From positions 1 to 23,994 of the forward strand of contig JAEZHY010000091.1 of the NCBI GenBank assembly GCA_023416335.1: a stretch of DNA of 23,994 nt, in the 5' to 3' direction. A program made the position numbers and the translations under genes. Source of the DNA: Pseudomonadota bacterium (GTDB lineage: Bacteria > Desulfobacterota > Syntrophobacteria > Syntrophobacterales > Syntrophobacteraceae). The notes under the pieces are model-generated. The model had not been told where the DNA came from. It saw only the letters and a list, made by a program, of their open reading frames with translations, and did not search any database. Positions 15,949 to 22,569 of this stretch are shown here, piece after piece. How positions within the stretch are numbered: the stretch's first letter is position 1; every line of letters begins with the position of its first letter.

Positions 15949-17192
15949 AACCCGCCTCCCGTCCGGTTTGCCAGCCTTGCGGCGACCACTGCCGCGGCAT
16001 TGGCTCCCTGCACCACCGACTGCGAAACGTCCGCCGGTTCGCGGCAAAATCCGCAACTCTCCCCGCGAGGATTTGCCGGGTCGGGTTCGGCGGGCAGCGG
16101 GCAGGCGGTCAGCCCCCCGTTCAGGACCAGCATATCGAACTCCGCGTTGACGACTTTTCCGGATCCCGTTTCTTCGTACCGAACCGCGAGGGTCGAACCG
16201 CCGCCATCTTCCGGCATGGGGAAAACGAGTCCCGGCCTCGCCCTCACGAGGAAAATTCCTTCCTGAGCTGTGGAGCGGGCATAAGCTTCATATCCCTTGC
16301 CAACAGCCCTGAGGTCGGTGAAGAAGATTGCCACGGACGCTTCCGGGAGGCGTCGTTTGATCCAGCGGGCCTGTTTCAGGGCGTGCATGCAGCAAACGGA
16401 AGAGCAGTAGGACAGGAAGCGTTGGTCGCGTGCGCCGGCGCATTGAATGAAGCCGATGCTGCGAGGCACGGCCCCGTTTGAGCGCCGTATCACTCTGCCG
16501 TTGTTGGGGCCCGCCTCTGCTGTCCAGGTCTCGAAATCCATGGCCGTAAAGACATCGGGGTGGCCTTTGGGAGTGTACTCCGTAAGGGGATTCGGGTTTC
16601 GTTCCGTAAAACCCGTTGCGAAAATTAAGTCCGCAACAGGAAGGCGCAGTGCCCGTGGGGGATTGCCCAATCTACCCGGGTCAATTGCTCCGGTCGGGCA
16701 TACGGGAACGCATGCCCCGCACCGCGAGCAGAGTTCCGAGTTGACGGTCGGGGTCGGCGATACGGCCTGGTCCCAGGCCTCTCCGGCCGGCTTCAGTCCG
16801 ATCGTGCCGGGAACCCCCTTTGCCTCACAGGCTTCCCTGCAGAGGCCGCAAAAGACGCACGCCTCGGAGTCGACCGCGGGTGTCCGGGCCGAGAGCAGGG
16901 CAACGATCCCGCCGCCATCCGCCTCGATACCTTCCAGGGCCGTATGGTTGTGCACGGTCACGAGCGGATGGGACAGGCAGGCGGCGCCGTCCGTCCAGAC
17001 GGGGCAGAAGGCGCAGTGGTCGGTGGGATAGAGCTTGTCCAGCCGCATAACCTGCCCGCCAAGCCGGCCGTCTCGTTCCACCAGGTGCACGGGGATCCCG
17101 ATCCGGGCCAGGTCCAGGGCGGCGGTCATACCGGCCACACCGGCGCCGACGACGAGCACGGGCAGGGATTCGGATCTTTCGGGCGCATTCAT
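15945..17192 (-). CDS. HdrA-like flavo-iron-sulfur protein (lacking N-terminal domain)
   Basis: This 415-residue protein begins directly at the flavin domain, with GAGVAG at residues 16-21 and the HdrA-type stretch LGGQVMRLDKLYPTDHCAFC. An inserted ferredoxin part has Cys112, 115, 118, 122 and Cys155, 158, 161, 165. The later FIQCAGARDQRFLSYCSSVCC matches the HdrA core. The N-terminal HdrA domain and the C-terminal ferredoxin pair are absent, but both are present in the next gene. The two together may divide or duplicate the work of one large HdrA. It starts ten bases after the NapG-like gene. Confidence 0.87.
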   Translation of the reverse strand: MNAPERSESLPVLVVGAGVAGMTAALDLARIGIPVHLVERDGRLGGQVMRLDKLYPTDHCAFCPVWTDGAACLSHPLVTVHNHTALEGIEADGGGIVALLSARTPAVDSEACVFCGLCREACEAKGVPGTIGLKPAGEAWDQAVSPTPTVNSELCSRCGACVPVCPTGAIDPGRLGNPPRALRLPVADLIFATGFTERNPNPLTEYTPKGHPDVFTAMDFETWTAEAGPNNGRVIRRSNGAVPRSIGFIQCAGARDQRFLSYCSSVCCMHALKQARWIKRRLPEASVAIFFTDLRAVGKGYEAYARSTAQEGIFLVRARPGLVFPMPEDGGGSTLAVRYEETGSGKVVNAEFDMLVLNGGLTACPLPAEPDPANPRGESCGFCREPADVSQSVVQGANAAAVVAARLANRTGGGL

Positions 17193-17202
17193 GGTTCTCG
17201 CC

Positions 17203-17892
17203 TCATTTCTTCAGCATGCCGTAGTGCTCGGCCAGTTTCTGCAACCTGTTCGTAAACCATGTATGGAACGGCGGAGGTGGAACGTCGTACGGTCCGACCC
17301 GGTCGTCCAGAGCGGTCAGGATTCTTCCCTCCTGCCGATGCGTGCGTTTTGCGCCTTCCGGCGAGATGATTATCGACTTCGGTTCGGTCGGGCAGCGGCG
17401 CATGCAGACCCCGCACCCGTTGCATTTCTCCGCCGATACAACGGGATAGCGGTTTTCCTGCATTTTGATGGCCTCGGGTTTGCAGGCCTTTTCGCACTCC
17501 CGGCAGCGGCGGGTTTTCAGCCACGCGAGGCAGACGTCCTTAAGGATGACCGCGGTGCCCAGATAAACTTCTGTTTTCGGGATTTTGCTCAAAGCCCCGG
17601 TAGGACAGGTCCGGATGCATTCCATACAGAGAATGCACTTGTTGGTTTCGAGGACGGGCGTACCGACATTTGCGAATCCGCTGAAAAGGGGCGCCGTTTT
17701 GATCGCCATTGGGGCGCAGGCGTCCAGGCAGCGGAGGCAACGTGAGCAGGAGGCGAGAAAGTCGGGTTCGTCGAGGGCTCCGGGAGGCCGCACCAGGTTG
17801 TGCGCCCTGCCCACCGCCGTCAGGCCCAGGACGGTTCCCGACACCGCGGCGCTGACCCCAAGCTGCAGCAATGCCCTTCGGGAAAGAGTCAT
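17203..17892 (-). CDS. NapG/MauM-like ferredoxin with Tat-type leader
   Basis: This 229-residue protein begins MTLSRRALLQLG followed by a hydrophobic stretch, a plausible twin-arginine signal with Arg5-Arg6, so it may be exported to the periplasm and remain anchored. Three complete four-cysteine ferredoxin motifs are seen (Cys49-59, 86-96 and 157-167), plus a less regular set at about 121-137. NapG-type proteins work with NapH in quinol electron transfer, and a NapH-type fusion lies in the same operon. GGAG precedes the ATG by five bases. It is the first gene of the eleven-gene run. The Tat assignment is inference from the motif. Confidence 0.83.
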   Translation of the reverse strand: MTLSRRALLQLGVSAAVSGTVLGLTAVGRAHNLVRPPGALDEPDFLASCSRCLRCLDACAPMAIKTAPLFSGFANVGTPVLETNKCILCMECIRTCPTGALSKIPKTEVYLGTAVILKDVCLAWLKTRRCRECEKACKPEAIKMQENRYPVVSAEKCNGCGVCMRRCPTEPKSIIISPEGAKRTHRQEGRILTALDDRVGPYDVPPPPFHTWFTNRLQKLAEHYGMLKK

Positions 17893-18247
17893 CTCAGCTC
17901 CGGTGTGGATGGTTCAGACCGGGACCGCAAGCGGCCCCGGTTCGGCATTTGATATCTTTACCTTTATTCGATTTAGCTATTCTTGCTAATTATTCCGCTG
18001 GTTCCCAAGCTCCCGGCTTAGGAACCCCGTCCCGGATGCCGGGGATGGTTCGACTACGAATTCCACCGCTCCCGGCACCTCCGCCGTTTCTCCTCCTGCA
18101 CTGAGCGCCAGCGAGGAAATAGGGGACGGCGCGGCGGTAGGGTGGGCACAAGCTTTATCGTGCCCACCGTCCAGCCATCCGGAACTAACCTGAATCACAC
18201 AAGTTTTTTTCTGTTCACTGTCACTGCTCTTTTCACCGTTCACGGCT
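17893..18247. other. Intergenic region between the AOR gene and the Hdr-like operon
   Basis: There is no gene in these 355 bases. A GC-rich hairpin (17919-17940) lies 27 bases before the NapG-like start and would be in its leader; no T-run follows it in either direction. A short dyad TTAGC-N7-GCTAA (17973-17989) lies in AT-rich sequence that could hold a promoter for the eleven-gene run. A reversed family A fragment is at 18137-18180. The repeat separates the AOR pair from the other genes, so they may be two transcripts. Confidence 0.5.
18137..18180 (-). repeat. Family A element fragment (reverse orientation)
   Basis: The sequence from GTAGGGTGGGCAC through AGCTTTATCGTGCCCACCGTCC is the reverse complement of the right end of the family A elements at 4706-4813, 21481-21585 and 21772-21876. 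Only one end is present, so it is truncated or decayed. Confidence 0.55.
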
Positions 18248-20062
18248 TCACGCTTTCTTCACCACGTCCGCCACGGCGAAATCGAGCTTCAGCTTCTTGA
18301 GCGTCTCCTCCGTCGGGATACCGTTTTCATCCCATCCGTAGTAGGCGTAGTAGTCGTCCTGCATCTTCTTGGTATCCGCATCCGTGAATACTTCGCCCTT
18401 CTTCGGGCCTTCCGGCAGTGGTTCGGTGCGCAGCCGCTCGGGCAGGATATCGTCCTTACGGGAAATGCCTTTTTCACGGATGTTGAACGCGCGCATGACG
18501 GTGATCATCCGCTTGGCGGTCGCCCAGTATTCCTCGGGCGTCGTATTCCAGCCTGTAGCCGCGTTGAGCATGTCGCAGACAATGCCGGGATTTCGCTTGG
18601 ACCACGGAACGCCGGCTACAAAGGAACACATGACCATCGAACTCAGGTAGGCCCAGACTCCTTGCTGCTCGGGGGTGTTGCCCTCGTGATGGCATCCGCC
18701 AAGCTGGCCCATTGCGTAGCTCACGCCGCGAGGCTTGAACCCGCGCGGATCGTGGGCCGCAAGTTCCTGGCCCTTGACGTGAATGGCGTACTTGGGAGCG
18801 TCTTTGCCGATTTTCTCGGCCATACGTCTGACGCCGAGCGAAAGGAGTTCGCCGGCTTTGCCTTCCTTGAATGCTATCTTTTTGGTCATTTCGATCACGG
18901 CATCCGTGTCGCCCCATGTGAGCTTCACGCCGTCGAGGTCTTCCGGTTTGAGAATTCCGCGCTCCATAAGCTCCATGGTGAAGCCGATGGTGTTGCCGGT
19001 GGAAATCGTGTCCAGCCCGAGGGCGTCGCACGATTCTATGCCTTTCATGTAGCCGTCGAACTCAGTGATACCGAGGTTTGAGCCCATGAGAACGCCGGTC
19101 TCATACTCGGGTCCTTCAGCAATAAGACCGTCGTACGGGCCGCCTGTTCTGACCACGCCGAGTTTCATGCAGTGGACGGGACAGTTGGGGCATGCCACGT
19201 GGCGCTTCCAGAAGGTGCGGGATGCCTCTTCGCCGCCGATCATGTTAACGTCCGGATACCAGGTCGTTGTATAGTTCTTGGTTACCAGACTGCCGGCTAC
19301 GTAGTTGGCGAACTCCATGAGTCCGCCGGTACCCCAGCGTTTGATGCCCTGCCACGCTTCCACATCGATGGCGAGCTGCTTGCCTTCCAGGGCCGCCTTA
19401 TTGAATGCCTCGACGTTTACTAACGGAACCGACCTGGTTCCCTTGACCGCCAGGCCTTTGACGTTCTTGCTGCCCAGCACGGCGCCGCCGCCGCTGCGTC
19501 CGGCTGCCCGGAACCGGTCGACAATGATGCAGGAGAAGAAGACTCCACGCTCGCCGGCAGGTCCGATGACCATGGTCTTGTATTCGTCATCCTTCAGTTC
19601 GTTCTTGATATACTCTTCAGCTTCGTAGGTGTCTTTGCCCCAGATAGGCTGGGCATCCCTGATCTCCACCTTGTCGTTCAGGATGGAGATATAAACGGGC
19701 TTGGGAGACTTGCCCTTGAGCGTGACGACGTCCCAGCCGGCCCATTTGAATTCGTTTCCGATGTGGCCTCCGACCTGGGAATGCCCGTAAATTCCGGTGT
19801 GCGGACTCTTGAAAGAGACATTGAGCCTCGTCGCCGGGCAGGCAGTGCCATTGAACGGGCCGGTCAGAATGAGGAACATATTCTCGGGTGAAAGCGGGTC
19901 CGTTTTCGGAGGCAATTCCTTGTAGAGCAGATAAGCCCCAAGACCTTCACCGCCGATGTAATCTCTCAGAATGGCCTCATCGAGGGAACGCACGGATGTC
20001 TTTCCCGCGGTCAGGTCTATTTCCAGCATCTTGCCAAAGTATCCGCCTTTAGGTTCTGCCAT
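18248..20062 (-). CDS. Tungsten-type aldehyde ferredoxin oxidoreductase
   Basis: This 604-residue enzyme is of full AOR family length. AOR enzymes oxidise aldehydes to acids, or run in reverse, at a bis-pterin tungsten centre beside a [4Fe-4S] cluster. The N-terminal signature (YFGKMLEIDLTAGK, DYIGGEGLGAYLL, ILTGPFNGTACP) and GHSQVGGHIG (93-102) are present. The cluster motif CPNCPVHC (Cys291, 294, 298) is followed by EGPEYET, DALGLD (346-351), LAAHDPRG (434-441) and a fourth cysteine in VMCSF (Cys479). The second DxxGL(C/D) motif is altered, its Asp being Ser. The protein has no signal peptide, although its upstream partner has one. GGAGG lies seven bases before the ATG, four bases after the partner's stop. 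Relatives include AorB-like enzymes, E. coli YdhV and BamB of benzoyl-CoA reductase, so the substrate is uncertain. Confidence 0.9.
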   Translation of the reverse strand: MAEPKGGYFGKMLEIDLTAGKTSVRSLDEAILRDYIGGEGLGAYLLYKELPPKTDPLSPENMFLILTGPFNGTACPATRLNVSFKSPHTGIYGHSQVGGHIGNEFKWAGWDVVTLKGKSPKPVYISILNDKVEIRDAQPIWGKDTYEAEEYIKNELKDDEYKTMVIGPAGERGVFFSCIIVDRFRAAGRSGGGAVLGSKNVKGLAVKGTRSVPLVNVEAFNKAALEGKQLAIDVEAWQGIKRWGTGGLMEFANYVAGSLVTKNYTTTWYPDVNMIGGEEASRTFWKRHVACPNCPVHCMKLGVVRTGGPYDGLIAEGPEYETGVLMGSNLGITEFDGYMKGIESCDALGLDTISTGNTIGFTMELMERGILKPEDLDGVKLTWGDTDAVIEMTKKIAFKEGKAGELLSLGVRRMAEKIGKDAPKYAIHVKGQELAAHDPRGFKPRGVSYAMGQLGGCHHEGNTPEQQGVWAYLSSMVMCSFVAGVPWSKRNPGIVCDMLNAATGWNTTPEEYWATAKRMITVMRAFNIREKGISRKDDILPERLRTEPLPEGPKKGEVFTDADTKKMQDDYYAYYGWDENGIPTEETLKKLKLDFAVADVVKKA

Positions 20063-20066
20063 GTGC

Positions 20067-20783
20067 CTACCTCCTTTCCCCGTCTTTATTGGGATAGAAC
20101 AGATTGTTATGGAGAGCCTTGGCGGCTTCCTTCGGGGTTACTTCGCGGTATGCCATATTGACCCCGAATCCCAGTTTGTTCGTCCTGAGGGCGGGAGCGG
20201 TATCTTCCGCCTGCATCTTGCAGGCCTTTACGCACTGAGGATCACCGTCACAGAGGTCGCAGAACATGGGCCACCCGGTATCCGGATGACGCCGGAGGAA
20301 CTGGGCCGGACAGGCTTCGATGCACTTGTTGCATTTGGCGCCGAGGCAGGTCTTGTCGTCGATGTACTTGATTACGTTGGTATCCTTCTCCTTGGCGATC
20401 GCCTTCGGGTTGGTCGGGCAGGCTTTGACGCAGGGAGAATCGTCACAGTGCCAGCAGATCACCGGAACATCGACAACCCCATGAAACCGTTTGACGTGAA
20501 TCCGCGCTACTCCGGGGCGCACCAGGCCTTTTTCATGGTACTGCGAACAGGCGTACTCGCAGGAGCGGCATCCGGTGCAATTTTCCCGTTGGACGAACAG
20601 GTACTTCATCCTGTCTTCCGGCTTCAACGGGGCTTTGGGATCGGCTGCAAGGGTAGGCGTTGCAATGGGCATGGAGGCAAGAACGATGCCTCCGGCAAGT
20701 TGTGCGGATCTTTTAAGAAAGCAACGACGGCTGGTGTTGACGGGTTCGGGACGATCAATATCGTCCGGCTTCCTCTCGCTCAT
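20067..20783 (-). CDS. Tat-exported four-cluster ferredoxin, AOR partner
   Basis: This 238-residue protein has a canonical twin-arginine motif SRRCFLK at residues 18-24, then a hydrophobic stretch to about 46. Ferredoxin clusters of the DMSO reductase beta-subunit type follow, with cysteine sets starting CTGCRSCEYAC (69-79) and CWHCDDSPCVKAC (110-122), then CLGAKCNKCIEAC (146-158) and CDLCDGDPQCVKAC (175-188). It should accept electrons from the AOR encoded four bases downstream. A strong AAGGAGG precedes the ATG by six bases, making this the first gene of the AOR unit. The likely promoter lies in the AT-rich leader to its right. Periplasmic location is inferred from the leader only. Confidence 0.88.
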   Translation of the reverse strand: MSERKPDDIDRPEPVNTSRRCFLKRSAQLAGGIVLASMPIATPTLAADPKAPLKPEDRMKYLFVQRENCTGCRSCEYACSQYHEKGLVRPGVARIHVKRFHGVVDVPVICWHCDDSPCVKACPTNPKAIAKEKDTNVIKYIDDKTCLGAKCNKCIEACPAQFLRRHPDTGWPMFCDLCDGDPQCVKACKMQAEDTAPALRTNKLGFGVNMAYREVTPKEAAKALHNNLFYPNKDGERR

Positions 20784-21200
20784 AACATTCCTCCTTGGCC
20801 TGATGTAGCCGGTTCGTGCCTCTGCTTCCTGTCCTGGTGAATTTCACTCGAAATCGAATATACATACTCACAAGAACTGAGATTCGCGTACAGACAGAAG
20901 ACTCGGCTCGTATGCACCGAATGATCCGGAGGGATACGAGAGGAGTTTTATATGTTATTTAAAAGTCGAGAGTGTTTCTGAAATCCTTTCCGGCTTGTCT
21001 ACAGTGAATGCTTTAAAGTTATATGAAAAGGACCGTATTTATCCGGGTCCGGATATCTACCCGTCAATTTATTGATCTTATGGAAGGGGAGCGTTATGTC
21101 AAAAGTGACATAAGTATTTGTTATTCAACGACAATTTGAAATATGGATTTTGTAGATAACTTTGTCAACAATTTTTTTAATAACCTTCCCTACTGAACAA
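20784..21200. other. AT-rich leader upstream of the AOR unit
   Basis: There is no gene here. The base composition shifts to AT-rich, as expected for a promoter region of the minus-strand AOR unit, and includes the perfect dyad at 21094-21113. I could not settle on one promoter. Confidence 0.5.
21094..21113. promoter_or_regulatory. Perfect palindrome, candidate operator
   Basis: TTATGTCA (21094-21101) and TGACATAA (21106-21113) are exact reverse complements with a four-base spacer. The site is about 310 bases upstream of the Tat ferredoxin start, in AT-rich DNA. The symmetry fits binding of a dimeric regulator controlling the AOR unit. Confidence 0.5.
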
Positions 21201-21225
21201 TTTTTCTCAAATTCAATTTGGGTGA

Positions 21226-21335
21226 AGACCGGAATCCAGCGGAGCCGACGCATCCCGGACGCGTTTTGAACGAGGATGAAACTTCAACCCATTGAGTTGA
21301 GGCACGGTTTTCCGACCGTGCCGGCCGGGAGTCGC
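21226..21335. repeat. Interspersed repeat family C, copy 1
   Basis: It holds ATCCAGCGGAGCCG, TTTTGAACGAGGATGAAACTT, GTTGAGTTGAGGCACGGTTT-type sequence and a hairpin GGCACGGT...ACCGTGCC (21301-21322). The same order occurs at 22029-22106, and the first half again at 4632-4686. Confidence 0.5.
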
Positions 21336-21419
21336 GTACGGTCAACGCTGTTGCTTTAATGACCTCGTCCCGGCAGGCCAAGTATTTTGGACAGCACGCA
21401 CCGGATACTATCCGGCCTG

Positions 21420-21601
21420 CCGGGGCGGGGTTCCCAAGGCGGAGCTTGAGCACCAGCGGACGAGGATGTACCGGAGTCGCGTAGGGTGGGCACCCGGTTT
21501 TTGGATGCCCACCGCCCGGCCATCCCGACGAGCCTGGCTCCAAGGGACGGAGGGTGGGCACGATAAAGCTTTGTACCCACCCTACGACCCTCGCCGTTCA
21601 C
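21420..21601. repeat. 182-bp direct repeat, copy 1
   Basis: It matches 21711-21892 with about nine differences counted by eye. It contains a family A element of 105 bp (21481-21585) bounded by GTAGGGTGGG and CCCACCCTAC. No coding content is credible. Confidence 0.8.
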
Positions 21602-21710
21602 CCTGGTTTTAGGAGGGCGCCGGATTCGCTATCCAGGCGCGTCAGCGCAAGAGGACAAACGGAGGAGGTGCCGGAGGGTGATATGCAGGATGCATGAAAT
21701 CATCGACCTG

Positions 21711-21892
21711 TCGGGGCGGGGTACCCAAGCCGGAGCTTGGGCACCAGCGGACGAGGATGTACCGGAGTCGCGTAGGGTGGGCACCCGGTTTTTGGGTGCC
21801 CACCGCCCGGCCATCCCGACGAGCCTGGCTCCAAGGGACGGACGGTGGGCACGATAAAGCTTTGTACCCACCCTACACCACTCGCCGTTCAC
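21711..21892. repeat. 182-bp direct repeat, copy 2
   Basis: This is the second copy, offset by 291 bases from the first, with its own family A element at 21772-21876. The close identity suggests a recent local duplication or two related insertions with similar flanks. Confidence 0.8.
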
Positions 21893-22028
21893 TTTTCTGA
21901 AGTTTCATAAGAGCGGCGCCGCCCCGTCTTTGGACGGAGTTTTATCGAGAACGAAACTTCAGCACTTGTGCTGCCGAGTCGTTCCTGAAAAATGAAGTTT
22001 CATACAAGTGAACCATCCGGCCGCCGGC

Positions 22029-22106
22029 CCGGTTTGAACGAGAATGAAAACTTCAACCCCGTTGAGTTGAGGCACGGTTTCCTGACCGTGCCGGCCCGGG
22101 AGTCGT
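22029..22106. repeat. Interspersed repeat family C, copy 2
   Basis: It repeats GGTTTGAACGAGAATGAAAA, GTTGAGTTGAGGCACGGTTT and the hairpin GGCACGGT...ACCGTGCC (22071-22092), as in 21226-21335. Confidence 0.5.
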
Positions 22107-22221
22107 GAAATGACGCCGATGAGCCGGAGTCCGGGGCGGGGCGAACCGGGACAATCATGTTCCCTGTTGTTGATAAACCTGTCCTAATTAAAAGCGGCCT
22201 GCGGCAAGCGGTTCTGAAAAT

Positions 22222-22248
22222 GGGGAGATAAAAAGGTCCCATCTCCCC
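22222..22248 (-). terminator. Possible terminator hairpin
   Basis: An 8-bp perfect stem (GGGGAGAT and ATCTCCCC) with an 11-base loop is followed on the minus strand by a short ATTTTC. It lies about 320 bases beyond the PrkA stop, so assignment to that gene is weak. Confidence 0.3.
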
Positions 22249-22366
22249 GGGCCGCCGGGAAGGATGGAAGCATCATCCATGGGTAAGCCTTATAGTTGCT
22301 TTCAAGTTGATATTTAATTCCCTGCCGAGGTGGAAGAGGTTCCCGACCGGGCACTTGCACCAGATT

Positions 22367-22462
22367 TCGGCCCTCTTGGGGCCGATCGCTCGGCGCTTGC
22401 TGTGTCTGCCCCGGTGCCTTTGCGGGGGGCCATAGCAAGCGCCAAGTAAGCCGCAAAGCGGC
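22367..22462. other. Cluster of three hairpins, possible structured element
   Basis: Three hairpins follow one another. The first is TCGGCCC/GGGCCGA (22367-22385). The second is a long 13-bp arm pair GGCGCTTGCTGTG/CATAGCAAGCGCC with one imperfect pair (22392-22443). The third is GCCGC/GCGGC (22450-22462). No protein frame with a start signal fits. It could be a small RNA, a repeat of REP type or remnant mobile DNA; strand is unknown. Confidence 0.35.
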
Positions 22463-22569
22463 GCAGGGGGTTTGGGGGCCACAGGTCTCCACACTATTTG
22501 GATCCTTCTTGAACGCGACTCCGTTTTACATCGCCTGCCCGTACGAAGGCGCCCGATGCTTCGTTCCCC

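Noticed and set aside
17919..17940. GC-rich hairpin as a terminator
   Set aside because: No T-run follows it on either strand; it is more likely part of the leader of the NapG-like gene.
18248..20783. BamB/BamC of class II benzoyl-CoA reductase
   Set aside because: The neighbouring HdrA- and MvhD-like genes recall BamE/BamF, but there are no NuoEFG-like (BamGHI) genes and no aromatic pathway genes, and the ferredoxin has a Tat leader.
20800..20822. Sigma-54 type promoter near the AOR unit start
   Set aside because: The CGTGCC-like half has no correctly spaced GC half on the minus strand, and it would sit too close to the start codon.
22273..22494. A 73-residue minus-strand frame with a CKC motif
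   Set aside because: It covers the hairpin cluster, has no start signal and shows only a single Cys pair, too little for a zinc-finger call.
20784..22569. CRISPR array
   Set aside because: The repeats are few, long and unevenly spaced, with internal inverted repeats and no regular spacers.
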